From the NCBI GenBank assembly GCA_020631735.1, contig CM036179.1:28387063-28451062 (forward strand): DNA of 64,000 bases. The letters are read 5' to 3'. Under the pieces are notes generated by a model. It was not told where the DNA came from. It did no database searches and worked only from the letters and a program-made list of their open reading frames with translations. The number at the start of each line of letters is the position of its first letter. The first letter of the stretch is position 1. The stretch comes from Saccharum officinarum. Its lineage: Eukaryota > Streptophyta > Magnoliopsida > Poales > Poaceae. A program made the position numbers and the translations under genes. This document shows positions 22,101-31,958 of this stretch, piece after piece.

Positions 22101-25094
22101 CGCCGGGGCAGAGGGCGCGATCGCCCCTAAGGACGCCAGCACGCCCGATGCTGGCGCGCCCGATGTGTGGGGCAGCAGCGCCGATGAAGACGCTGGTGGC
22201 GGCGGGCGGGTGTGTGGCGGCGACGGGTGGGAAGAACTCGGTGGAGGGCCGGACATGATCGAACCAGAGATCTCCGATACCAGGTTGATAGGAACACGAT
22301 CCCTACCGTGGATTCGGCGTAAATTGTAGGAGTGAGAGGAAGGGGGACGGGACTTGAACAGCGAGGAGCGGTGGCGAGGTGCCGTGGCTGCGCGCGTAGG
22401 AGGACGAGGGGAGGAAGGAGGCGGCTAGGGTTTTGAGGTCTCCCAGCTCCCTAAGGGAAGCTGAGAATTATGATTCTCTTGCTTGATTATACTAATAGAG
22501 TTTACAGATATTTATGTCCCTTCTATTCTACCTATTTTGCTAAATAACCTATCTGGGACTAATATAAATTGAGAATACAAAGATAACTGAGCTAACAAAG
22601 ATAACTGGGCTGTGCTATTTAGCCCATTAATCATGGCGCCATCTATCTGGCCAGCGTTGGCCCATAACAGCGGCCCTGTACGGTGAAGCCAGGGTTTGGG
22701 GTTTTCATAGCTAGTTTCACCAAGGTTTCTTCTTAGTGCAAAGTCATGGGGCGTTCTTTTTTATAGAAATAAGTAGTGATATAAATAAAATACTTGTAGG
22801 ACAATGTTGATGTCACAACTACTATGAGGAATAAAGCAATCAACCTGAGCTGATGTGTTTTCCGCATAGTATATCCTTTCAATTTCACGAAAAATTTGCC
22901 TGGATATCTCAGCATGTTTATTGGGTCGGTGGTGACCACCATCCTCAAAGCATGGTATTTGACCAGTATATATCCACTGCGATCAAGAGAAGATATTGAG
23001 AATGTTACCAAAACCATTTAACCAATATCGTTGTCTCCAGACAACAAAGCTCAAGGGGAATATTTGGATATCTGTGGCACCTATTGACTAACAGCACAGT
23101 AAGGTGCAAGAGGAGGGACCTTTAGATATATAGCAGAATATGTAAGAGCCTCCAAGTGACTCTGACCATGAACGTATTCAGACAAGAGACCACGGACAAG
23201 CTCCAACTGCAGAAACATAGCAAAGTGAATTCACATAGATAGTCCAGTAGATAAAATTAGTTTTTTTTTCTCCAGAAGTGCAAAAAGTTTGAGCAATACC
23301 CTGGTTTTATATTACTTAGTAAAGAAAGTCCATTCAGCGTTAAATTAATCTCGATTGGAAGCTTTACAAATTCTACAAATGGAATCAGACTTACCTAGAA
23401 ATTTCAGTATATATTAGATAATACCCAAAAAAAAAATGATAACACTAGCTTTAAGTCCCTTCAAAAAAAAAGATCTGGGCAATAAGCACTATACTTCTAG
23501 ATAATAGCTTCACAAGAGATCCCAGTTATCACAGTTAACAACTATTATGAATTACATCTAACGACAACTACTACCAAAAGGTAAGCAGCCAGGTGTTAAT
23601 ATCAAAAGAATAAACCCACTGTACCCATTTCACAAGAAAAAATAGGGAATTAATCCAACTAACCTTCCGCCACCAGTTTCTTGATGCTTTATCACCCTCC
23701 ACCAATTTCAGCGATACTGCATCAAGCCCAGTCATGTCCCACTTCCTATCACTCTCATTATTGCGATGCTCATTTGACCGCATGAAAACTGTATCACTAC
23801 CTTGCCATAGGCCACCAAGTGTGCTCGACTCGAGTTCTGGTGTTAGATTGCCATCCCCAGCATTACCAATATTTCCCATCTCTTCTAGAGCAATATTTCC
23901 AGATAGTTTAGCATCTTCATCTATCTCCTTCTCAGTATCTCCAGACAACTTAATCTCTGATGTTCCTAAAAGATTTAAAGGCTCTTTTGTCTTATTCCAG
24001 TGGCATGCCATATCAAATGAACCATTTTTTGGCAAATTAACTACACGGTTGTCACCATCCTCCCATATTTTGTCCTTGCCTTTATTCAAAAATATCATAA
24101 ACTTGAACTCCAGAGGTGTTTCTCCAGGGAGATCAAGCTGGCAGACCCAACCATTTGGTGTCCAATCCATCTCAACCTGACTCTTCCATGAGCCAAGCTC
24201 TTTTGTCGAACCAATAATGCCAACATGCTCACCAAACATAACCTGGTGATCTAGACAAACACGAAGACGCACTATATCCTGCTTTGAAGGATCTATTTGT
24301 TTTTTCTCCTTTGTTCTGTAGAATAAAAATAGTGAGTGTAGCCAACAAACTCTACTGGAAATCAGACTTTCAGAACTCAGAGAGTTGCATGTGTGTAAGA
24401 GCAGAATTTGCAAGTAACTGCTTCATCTTTTCTGCTGTATAATGATCATAGGCCAGAGAAGAAAAATATATTGTAAAGAAACAACTGTGACAAGATCCAT
24501 GGAGTAGTTCATAAAAGGTGATCTACTTGTCATACATCAATGCATATGCATATGGGCAGAAGACATCACATTAAGTAGTAAATGGAAAGCCAGGCATGGA
24601 ATTTCATTTAGAGTCATTTGTATTAACTGAAAAAATATAAAACTGATCAAAATGTACAATGAACCAGCATTGAATTGAATTACAATACTTTTATCAAATC
24701 AAATGAGTTCCGATAAGTATAGTCTGGCAACATTACTATCTAACTACAGATGTTTGAATACTTCGAATTTACTCAAAGGACTATTTTAGCAGTGTTTGGT
24801 TGGTGGGAATGGGGTGGGATGATCCCTCTTTTGCGCTGTTTGGTTGAGAAGCAAGAATGAGATAGGACCGTCCCACCTGGGAATATGCGTTGTTGATGCC
24901 GTGACTCGGGTCCCTCTTTTTTGGACGGACAGAGTCGTCCTCCCTGGGATTCGCGGGCGCACGGGGAAGATGAGCGCGGACGCAAGCGGGGCAGCGAGCG
25001 GTGGCGCAGGCGGGTGAGCTCCGGCGCTGGCCATGCCGCGCGGTTCACCTCTGCCGCCAGCCAACGAGAGGTCGAACGGTCGCAGCGACGCCAT
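15799..25094 (-). CDS. GWD3: Phosphoglucan water dikinase (PWD/GWD3), 5' eleven exons only
   Basis: PWD is a plastid enzyme that phosphorylates C3 of starch glucosyl units previously phosphorylated by GWD1. Exons (minus): 25094-24877, 24315-23664, 23206-23120, 22976-22845, 18697-18572, 18496-18318, 17169-17085, 16635-16468, 16389-16337, 16219-16014, 15917-15799. They join in phase to 675 codons without a stop. Residues 1-72 look like a transit peptide (start [14 protein letters not shown], as in rice). A CBM20 starch-binding domain covers about 86-185, with [12 protein letters not shown] and WEDGDNRVV. The middle region has [20 protein letters not shown]. The last exon ends SIFPEKVK at a GTGAGT donor. 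The remaining roughly 500 residues, with the phosphohistidine and C-terminal nucleotide-binding domains, are absent left of 15799, where a copia remnant and an N gap follow. As shown, the gene cannot make an active enzyme. Confidence 0.9.
17519..17735 (+). mobile_element. 5'-truncated LINE with 10-bp target duplication
   Basis: TGAAAACCAT flanks the insert on both sides (17509-17518 and 17736-17745). The insert reads as the C-terminal end of a plant L1-type ORF2 ([15 protein letters not shown]), followed by a short 3' UTR and an A-rich tail. It lies in the PWD intron between exons 6 and 7. Confidence 0.75.
18774..19195. repeat. Copia-type solo LTR or LTR fragment with CT microsatellite
   Basis: Starts TGTTAGACAAATATGGG and may end CTATTCTACA, as copia LTRs often do. 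It contains two (CT)n runs (about 18997-19018 and 19079-19114), each followed by the same 45-bp phrase (CCCTGTAATCCTGGTTGC...), i.e. an internal duplication. No target duplication was found. Within the PWD intron between exons 4 and 5. Confidence 0.4.
19225..19700 (+). pseudogene. LINE fragment with zf-RVT-like region
   Basis: A plus-strand reading with frame breaks gives phrases typical of the zf-RVT tail of plant non-LTR retrotransposons: [31 protein letters not shown], and [14 protein letters not shown] further on. Neither the 5' part nor a clear poly-A end was located. In the same PWD intron. Confidence 0.65.
19701..20254. other. Intronic DNA of PWD, possibly more of the LINE insertion
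   Basis: GC-rich in parts, with no coding motif recognised. It continues right of the gag-only LTR element (from 22675), since the 5-bp duplication shows that element split it. Confidence 0.3.
20255..20637 (-). repeat. 3' LTR of the gag-only element
   Basis: 383 bp, TG...CA ends. Differs from the partner LTR by only a few substitutions and small indels (for example CTACAGTGG versus CTACCGTGG), so the insertion is fairly recent. Confidence 0.88.
20740..22256 (-). pseudogene. Gypsy gag with two in-frame TAG codons
   Basis: Starts at the ATG at 22256 with a long Pro/Ser/Ala-rich region. A retrotransposon gag domain follows ([36 protein letters not shown]), then a zinc-knuckle-like [14 protein letters not shown]. 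The frame is continuous except for TAG at 21261-21263 (after FTSTV) and TAG at about 20928-20930 (after PPPPAP). The first probably replaces CAG. Behind the knuckle the text runs into the pol C-terminus. The product could in principle be supplied with pol functions in trans by a full-length relative. Confidence 0.8.
22286..22669 (-). repeat. 5' LTR of the gag-only element
   Basis: 384 bp, TG...CA ends, followed on the minus strand by the Met-type PBS about 22285-22270. Confidence 0.88.
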
Positions 25095-25380
25095 CAGTCT
25101 TCCTCCTAATCCTCGCAGCGACGGTGTCGCCTCGCTTGTCCCAACGGAGGCCGACTTTGAGAGAGAGAGAGAGAGAGAGAGAGAGTAGGAGGCAGTGGCC
25201 TCGGGGCGCGGCGCGAGAAGGACGGTGATGGCAGCGGAACGTGCGGACGTGGTTTCGGTGGCCTTTTTTAGGGGTGAAAGTGTTGCGGATTCGGGAGACA
25301 ACGTGAAACCCGCTCGAACGAGAGTGTCCAGCGGCAAAAAAAAAAAAAAAAAATCTTTTCGGTGTCCTTCAGCAAATTTG
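24936..25380. promoter_or_regulatory. PWD 5' end and upstream region
   Basis: The right part (25095-25380) is the presumed PWD 5' UTR/promoter. It contains a (GA)n run near 25158-25186 and a poly-A run near 25336-25353. The left part overlaps exon 1. No TATA box was identified. Confidence 0.35.
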
Positions 25381-25622
25381 TCTGTGTTTAGATGGGAAAG
25401 TTTGTGTGAAAAGTTACTGTGGCACTTTTCGTTGTTATTTGGTAAAATTTGTCTAACTATGAATTAACTAGACTCAAAAGATTCGTCTCGAACTTTACAG
25501 ACAAACTATGCAATTAGTTATTTTTTTTTACCTACATTTAATGCTCCATGCATGCGTTTAAAGATTCGATGTGATGGGTGGAAGAGGAAATATTTTGGGT
25601 TTGCATGACAACTAAACAGGCC
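25380..25622. mobile_element. hAT-like MITE, copy 1
   Basis: CTGTGTTTAGATGGGAAAG at the left and CTAAACAGGCC at the right. The interior is nearly the same as the element at 25763-26004 (TGAAAAGTTACTGT, AAGATTCGTCTCGAAC, ATTCGATGTGATGGG). Confidence 0.6.
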
Positions 25623-25762
25623 TGTGTCCAGCAGGAAAGCAACTTCTTTCGATGTCCGCTGACAAAGCAACTTCACTTTCAATGTCCTGCAATCATTTTT
25701 TCCTGGATTCTTGAACTCCTGCATATTTTGTATGAAAATCCTGCCTTTCAAAGAGACCCTAA

Positions 25763-26004
25763 GGCTGTGTTTAGTTGGAAAAATTTGGGTGAAAAGTTAC
25801 TGTAGCACTTTTCGTTGTTATTTGGTAAAATTTATCAACCATGGATTAATTAGACTTAAAAGATTCGTCTCGAACTTTACAGACAAACTATGCAATTAGT
25901 TATTTTTTTACCTATATTTAATGTTTCATGCATGCGTTTAAAGATTCGATGTGATGGGTGGAAGAGGAAATATTTTGGGTATGCATGCCAAATGAACGCG
26001 GCCT
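25763..26004. mobile_element. hAT-like MITE, copy 2
   Basis: GGCTGTGTTTAGTTGGAAAA at the left, ending GAACGCGGCC. Same orientation and family as the copy 140 bp to the left. CCTAA(G) occurs at both borders as a likely target duplication. Confidence 0.6.
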
Positions 26005-26617
26005 AAGTCTAAACACAGTAAAGCGAATCTGAGCGCAAGTGTCCTCCAAAATCAAAGAGATCGGCTTTGAGCTCAAGTGGCCTCCTAGATGTCTGGATGA
26101 ATGGATCAGGCCGGGCACAGCACAGACCGAGGAACCTTGGAAAACCCGATTCCACATCAACTTTATATAATCGGAAGAAGCTTCAATCTGTAGATCAGTC
26201 TGCTACATTTTGTTCAACCAAAAATATACAGACCATGGTGAGTCCATAAATGATACTCCCTCCGATACAAAAAGAATACAACTATCGCTTTTCAAGAAGT
26301 TAAACAGTTTTAAGTTTGATCAAATCTATTTACACAATACCATTATTTTATAATATCAAATAAGTATTATTAAATTTAATCATGAAATATATTTTTATAT
26401 AATAAACATATTTGGAGGCATAAAAATTGATACTGTTTTTATGAACTTAATCAAACTTAAGAACATTTGACTGATGAGCAAGATCCCAACACAGTATTTA
26501 CAAGCCAGATGAACAGGGTACACCATTATGGCATTATGCATAAAGAACTAGGTTTTCCCTAAGCCAGATGAGCAGGGTACACCATTATGTACACAGAATA
26601 GCAGGTGTCGTCTTCAG
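26005..26617. other. Spacer between PWD and ATG101 with a Stowaway remnant
   Basis: From about 26255 a Stowaway-like left end (CTCCCTCCGATACAAAAAG) and an AT-rich body to about 26480; the right end has eroded. A repeated phrase (AGCCAGATGA.CAGGGTACAC, near 26503 and 26562) lies just downstream of the ATG101 stop codon and is probably in its 3' UTR. Confidence 0.45.
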
Positions 26618-29600
26618 CTAAAGTGAGTACGGGTGACCGCTATTCAGCACTCTGCGAATGGCATCGGTGTTCCATCCAAATACAGAATCCGAGCTGTCAA
26701 CACGTCCAAGGAAAAGGGGTCACCTGGAGATCGAGATATATGTAGAGAATCTTAACGAAAAATTGTTTGGGCTAACTAAGGATGGGCCTTATCGCAGACC
26801 AACCGATATCAAATATAAGACTCACCTTGGGATCATGATCTCGTGATTGAAAATTCTGTCAGGGATGGCAGGAATGTGGTCCTTTTTCTCATTGGCAAAG
26901 TTTATGATCTGGAATAGCACTTCGTTAATCGACGACTCCAATGCAGCACGCCTTGTGCTGGTCTCCTCCAGGGCATTCGCTATGAGCATATTGCACAAAA
27001 TGTTACTGCTACATTCAATATGTATATGAAGACCTCACGAAGGCCATGAAACTTTAGTTAACCAAATTACCTCCGATGTTTGTCAGCCCTTTGGAGCTGT
27101 TCGACTTGCTGTATCTTTTTGGGCTCATGACATGCAAATTGATGAACCATTGCTCCCAATAAATGCGCTCTGTTTTGTTGACAAACCAACCTGGGTGTCT
27201 GTGTTTCTCGTCGAAGAAGGAGAGGCATATCTGAGATATTCAGTTCAGCCACTAATCTTAATCAGAAGAAAGATGACATATTTCAGCAGCAACAGAAGTA
27301 AACTGCAGCATAATATCAAAATGGTTAATTGCTACGTTCAGACCTGGCTTCTGCGATTTGGGTGTTTATCCACCCAAGCAGTGAACTGGTCTATCTTTTC
27401 ATCAACTTCCTTTTCTAGTTCCGGTAGACCACATTGTACCTAAACACATTAAAAACAACAAAGTGAGCATTGGCAAAGAAAATACAAATGAAAGAAAGTT
27501 TTTAGACTGCAACAAGCAAGGTAATCATATTTGGAGGACAATACATCTGTCATCGTGGTTAAGTTGGAAACTGATACAGAGAAAGCAACTTGCTGAAACG
27601 CTTGTTGAAACGTTATACAATGTATCTATCTATATCTATCTATCTATAATCTATAATATAAAAGAGCGAATGAATTGAAAATACATCTTACCCAAAAGTT
27701 TTTTACACACTCTATATTAGAACCCTCGGATCAATCGGTATATCTAAATCTAACGGTGCAAACTAATCTGTCAGTGGGCCACCAACATGCTTACAGTTAC
27801 GATTGAGAGTCTTACGCGTTCCTGCCGTGCAATTCAGCTCCCGCTGCCCTCCCCAGACCGTCTTTTTTTCACCGAATAATTTTTTACCCACCCACGTACA
27901 CGCAATGGCCCCTCCCGTGCGCTTCTCTCCCTCGCTAGATGTAAATCACGGTCATGCATCATTCCTTCTAGAGAACTCTTCTATCTACTGCCTCTTCTCT
28001 TCCTTTCCCTTGTGCTCGCCGATGCAAGGGTTCCGTGCCCGCGGCGATGGAGGATGGACCAGCGTGTGCCAGAGGGCGTGGAAGAGAGAGCAGCGCCACC
28101 TGCTTGAGTAAGCTTTGGATTTTTAACACACAAAACATGAGTTGCTGCCCACAGCACATATTAATCTGTTGATCACTTGTCTCTGTTGATTCTAAATTTT
28201 ACAACTACACATTAAAATCAGTTAGCTCCTTTTGATTCTGGTTTTACCGAAAAGTAGATCTCAATTAGACCTGACAATGGATTTGGATCATCCAAAATCT
28301 AAATGGATTCAACCCACTTTGGATTTAATTGGATGGATGTTGTTTGGGCCTGGACATTCTTTCCATGATCCAAACGCATTGGATTGATTTGGATAGAAAG
28401 AGCTGGATATCCAAATATCCATTGGACCCTTCCCCTCTCCTCCCAGTGCCTCTCCCAGGTGGGCAGCAGCAACTCCACCGTGCCATCTCCAGCTTCCAGC
28501 AGTTGCTCGTGGCATCGTCTTCCTCTAGCCATTCCTGCTACTGTGGCAATGCCTGCGGCCTAATAAGTGCGTGGTGATATGATTCTCCAGCTTGCCAGAT
28601 CACGTCTGTGTACCTTGTCCGCCTTTGCCGTGTAAGGCATTGACACGCTCCGGCTTAAATCGTCGTTGCTCATGGCCCCGGGTGTTGTTGGCCTCCACTG
28701 GTGCAGAGAGGATCGTTTAGGACTGGAACACCACCTGGTTAGGCTGCACGAGCACCATGGCGAGCACGTCCATGATGGCGTCCCACTGCTTCTCTGCCTA
28801 CGTCCCTGGAGATGTCTGTTACAGCCCAGGAGGGTGACCATAATGAAGAAGAGATGTCGGATGAAACAGGCACATCTACTGCTGGGGACCCGACAACATC
28901 CTCATGTGAGCTGAGCCGGGCCAGAACCAGCAAGCGGGCCAGACGTCCAAGTGTTCGCGTATCCGGGCTCCAATGGGCGTGATCCATAGGAGCTAGAGCC
29001 AGCTGCGCTGCTTGGACATACCACCGGCAGAGCCGGATGAAAAAGGGGAGAGACGTAAGCGAGAAAGGTAACAATTGTATTACCAAGACTCCGAACCCCT
29101 CTAAGAACAGACCTCCTTCAGCCTGCTCCTCGTGTTCTTCCGGGTTCTTCCCTTTCTGGATCCGATTCTTGCTTCTACACCTTCTACCCTAACAATGTCG
29201 AACAAGGTCGGTGACGCCGGCAAGCTGGAATGGGCTGCTGGAACGGTGAGTACCTCAGGGACGGAAGTATTTGGACAATTGGATTGGATTTGGATAGACG
29301 AGGTACTGGACTAGATTTTCTGTGCATGACAACGGTTTGGATTGGATACATGCCGCACTAGTTGGATTCCTCTTGAACTGGGTTGATTGGGTGCGGATGC
29401 TAATCCACTTCCAGGTCTAATCTCAATATTAGTAACAGTAATACTGAACCATGGCTCATGGCTACAGCTAAGTGAAGCATTACAATGACAGAACCAATTT
29501 GATTGGCCATAATAATACGAGGAAAGAGAAGACAGGCATTCTTGCCCATCACTAGACAGTCGTATAATATGTGAAATGCCAGTAAACACTATAGTCACAG

Positions 29601-30809
29601 ACTTGGGTTCCAGAGATGATCTTAAATAATCCTAGGTCGCATCTTCTTATTTTCTCTTGAAACAAAATCTGGCTTTAGAACCATATATTGTGAATATAAG
29701 TAGTGGTGAAAATTGCAGTTGGGAGTCTGTGAAAAGTGAAAGCATCAATAATTTTCAAATGGAAGTAATAAATATACAAATATATAGTTACTTAAAGCAC
29801 AACACCATATGCCTTGACCATGGAAACAAACCAAATCTTAATGCAGGGAAATACTCACATAAGTGATCTCAAGGAAATCACAGTCAACATCTTTGGGGCG
29901 AACCAGGCTGAGGGTTCTATGGAAGAATATGGTGTGTAAAATGCCTGCAGCATAAGTTCATATTTACCATATCCATTAGCAGGTGCTATGTAGTATTAAA
30001 GAACATAGAGAAATCCTCCAATTTCTTATTACTAATAGAAGGACCTGAAGTTAAGAAAGATAAGGATCCCCAGAGAAATCTCATGAAGTCATCTAAGTGA
30101 TGAGTGCAGTTACTAATAATCAGGGCGAGTATAAAGGTGTTAACTATCTGTCGAATGAAGGAGCTCAAGCACATAGAAAAAGGTTAAGAACTCACAGCAA
30201 GGACTCTAGAACCAAAATAAGCACAACAAAGTAGTGAAAAAATACACAACATAGTGTCGTGTCGTATAATAATATGATCTGCTGCAGAGAGTAACTCCAC
30301 TATTAGCCCAATTTTTTGTAAAGCTTCCACTGCCATACATCCATACAGCATTTAAGTTTCCCCATGGGGGAAACCTAGATGAAATCCACTAGTTAACCAT
30401 CATCATGATTTCAAAACTGCAACATGAAATTACTTTATTTCAAAAATTATTGGAACCATAACAACAAAGAAGCATGTGAATGAATACAATACATTAGAAC
30501 AGTACATAGGGTTTCCGTGTCGTGTCAATAGAGAGCAATTTGTTGAGGTAACAAAAGACCCCTTTCAACAAAGATAGATAGATGACAAAGGATGCAAAAA
30601 AAACTAAGATCTGAGTACTCACATCGCAGCACATCTCTGATCTCCGTCGGTTCCAGCTCCTGCGGCCCAAACAACCAGAAAAAAATAAAAGAAAAAGAAT
30701 TCGTCAAAATAAACGACGAGAAAGCAAGCAAAAGAACCGTAATGAAACCGAGGCAGACTTAGGATCGGTATCGGACCAGTTCCTTCAGTTGACAGGTCTC
30801 ACAGTTCAT
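26618..30809 (-). CDS. ATG101: Autophagy-related protein 101 (ATG101), seven exons, complete
   Basis: ATG101 is a HORMA-fold subunit of the ATG1/ATG13 kinase complex that starts autophagosome formation; it stabilises ATG13. Exons (minus): 30809-30777, 30659-30623, 29944-29859, 27439-27344, 27230-27071, 26979-26826, 26693-26618. They join in phase to 213 residues, the normal plant length. Recognisable blocks are the start MNCETCQLKEL, ILHTIFFHRTLSLVRPKDVD, GLPELEKEVDEKIDQF, HPGWFVNKTERIYWEQWF (the conserved Trp-rich region), NFANEKKDHIPAIPDRIF, and the end VFGWNTDAIRRVLNSG. Introns have GT-AG borders. Intron 3 (about 2.4 kb) has been enlarged by a hAT transposon. No damage to the frame was seen, so I expect a working gene. 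Confidence 0.93.
27600..28257. other. Intronic DNA of ATG101 intron 3, origin unclear
   Basis: Begins with (TATC)n-like text and TCTATAATATAAAAGAGC, then a stretch with short open frames. It resembles transposon DNA (perhaps a Helitron 5' end), but no second boundary was found. Nothing coding is recognised. Confidence 0.25.
28266..29419. mobile_element. Non-autonomous hAT element with perfect 8-bp TSD
   Basis: ATCTCAAT occurs directly on both sides (28258-28265 and 29420-29427). The ends TAGACCTGACAATGGATT and (complement of right end) TAGACCTGGAAGTGGATT form the inverted repeat. Subterminal regions hold many TTGGAT(T) phrases in both orientations. The GC-rich interior (28430-29240) has no recognised gene, and no transposase was seen. 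In ATG101 intron 3. Confidence 0.88.
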
Positions 30810-31392
30810 CTCCACTCGCCGCTGCGGATCGGGGCAGAAAAATCAATCCAAGCAAGCCAGACTGTAATCGTGCCCCTCCTAACTGACATGTACACCCAAT
30901 ATTTTTTGCAAAGCAATCGAAGTTAGTAGGCATATACATGCATCTACACCTGTAATTAGATTCAGATCGGATTACGAATAGTATGTTAGGGTTTGGGCGC
31001 ACGATTTTTTTACCTATGAATTAGGTTAAGGTTTGGGCGCACGGCTTTGCACAGCGGGAAGGGAGGACAAGGGGAGGGAATACTAGTCTCCTGGTGGTGC
31101 TCGTCGCCGGGCAAAGTGGCGAGTGGCGAAGTAGGACAGCAGCGACGGTCGCAGGGACACCGGGCTGCAGAGGGCGGACGCCGTGCCGGAGATGGTCGCG
31201 AGGACGCTGGGCCCCAGGTGGTGCTCGACCGAGCGCAGTCTCCTCTCCGGGTTGCGGCGCCGCGAGCGGATGGAGGAGATCGGCCGCGGGCGAGACGAGT
31301 CCAGGACTCCAGGCGATGGGCCAAGGGGCGTGCAGGTAAGGGCAATCTGGTCCAGAAATTTCTAAAATTTCTAAACTTACCTCTCCCTGTAA
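30810..31392. other. Upstream region of ATG101 with a GC-rich block
   Basis: The part next to the ATG is the presumed 5' UTR/promoter. Around 31040-31340 is a GC-rich block with overlapping open frames on both strands; none has a recognisable domain. It may be an upstream exon, a CpG-rich promoter or an unrecognised small gene. Confidence 0.3.
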
Positions 31393-31627
31393 GGGTCCGT
31401 TTGGGAGAGCTTCCCGAGCAAGGTGAGGATCAGCGGAGAGAATCGATTCTCACATGATATAACATGGAGCTAAGAAGAATATGGAGAAGCAGGTTTTTTT
31501 TCTTTCCTCACTTATATACAAAATAGAAAAGTGATTCACTTATATTCCTGGGTCATTTTTTTCGTTTAGCAGCCGGGGAGTGATTCTCTTCGAGAATCTG
31601 CTCCATGGAGCGCTCTCAAATGGACCC
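31393..31627. mobile_element. MITE with GGGTCCGTTTGGGAGAGC ends
   Basis: Left end GGGTCCGTTTGGGAGAGC pairs with right end GCGCTCTCAAATGGACCC. The interior has GAATCGATTCTC and its near complement GATTCTCTTCGAGAATC. About 235 bp. Superfamily not assigned. Confidence 0.6.
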
Positions 31628-31958
31628 TCAGCTTCTTGTGACCAACTTCACGTGCAGGTACAACACACGTTGGTCAATCTGCCGTCGCAGTGGTGCATCT
31701 CGTACAAAACGAAAGAGAAAGAGGAAAGGGAGAAGAGGAAGAAGATGAAGCCGATTTAGTCTAGAAAATTATGATAAATGCAGCGGTATATTTTAGAGAT
31801 GTGTAAAATTATAATGGCACGTTTCTAATATCATAAATAGTAATGGTATATCTCTCCTAACTGTGATATTTTGTATGTATCCAATTAACCTTAAAAAAAT
31901 GCTAGGTGATATCCATAGGTGACCCGCCTAGAGCTTTGGCGCACCTAGGCTTTGGCGC
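31628..31958. other. Spacer left of the nested retroelements
   Basis: No gene or element recognised. Confidence 0.3.

Larger units (their letters stand above)
20255..22669 (-). mobile_element. Gag-only (TR-GAG-like) Ty3/gypsy LTR element
   Basis: Two near-identical direct LTRs (20255-20637 and 22286-22669) bound by the 5-bp duplication GCGGC (20250-20254 and 22670-22674). On the minus strand the PBS follows the right LTR as TGGTATCGGAGA, close to the initiator-Met type TGGTATCAGAGC. A purine-rich tract precedes the left LTR. The interior codes for gag, then jumps directly to the last residues of a gypsy polyprotein ([14 protein letters not shown]). Protease, RT, RNase H and integrase are missing. 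It lies in the PWD intron between exons 4 and 5. Confidence 0.88.

Noticed and set aside
20580..22329. Plus-strand open frames across the gag-only element
   Set aside because: They are the antisense of the gag frame and have no domains.
27620..28110. Helitron
   Set aside because: The TCTATAATATAAAAGAG-like start is suggestive, but no CTRR end with hairpin was found and no helicase is present.
28299..29086. Open frames in the hAT element as its transposase
   Set aside because: No hATC or RNase-H-like motifs; frames are short and mostly low complexity.
31047..31457. Plus-strand ORF in the GC-rich block upstream of ATG101
   Set aside because: Low-complexity Arg/Gly-rich translation and a competing minus-strand frame; no family recognised.
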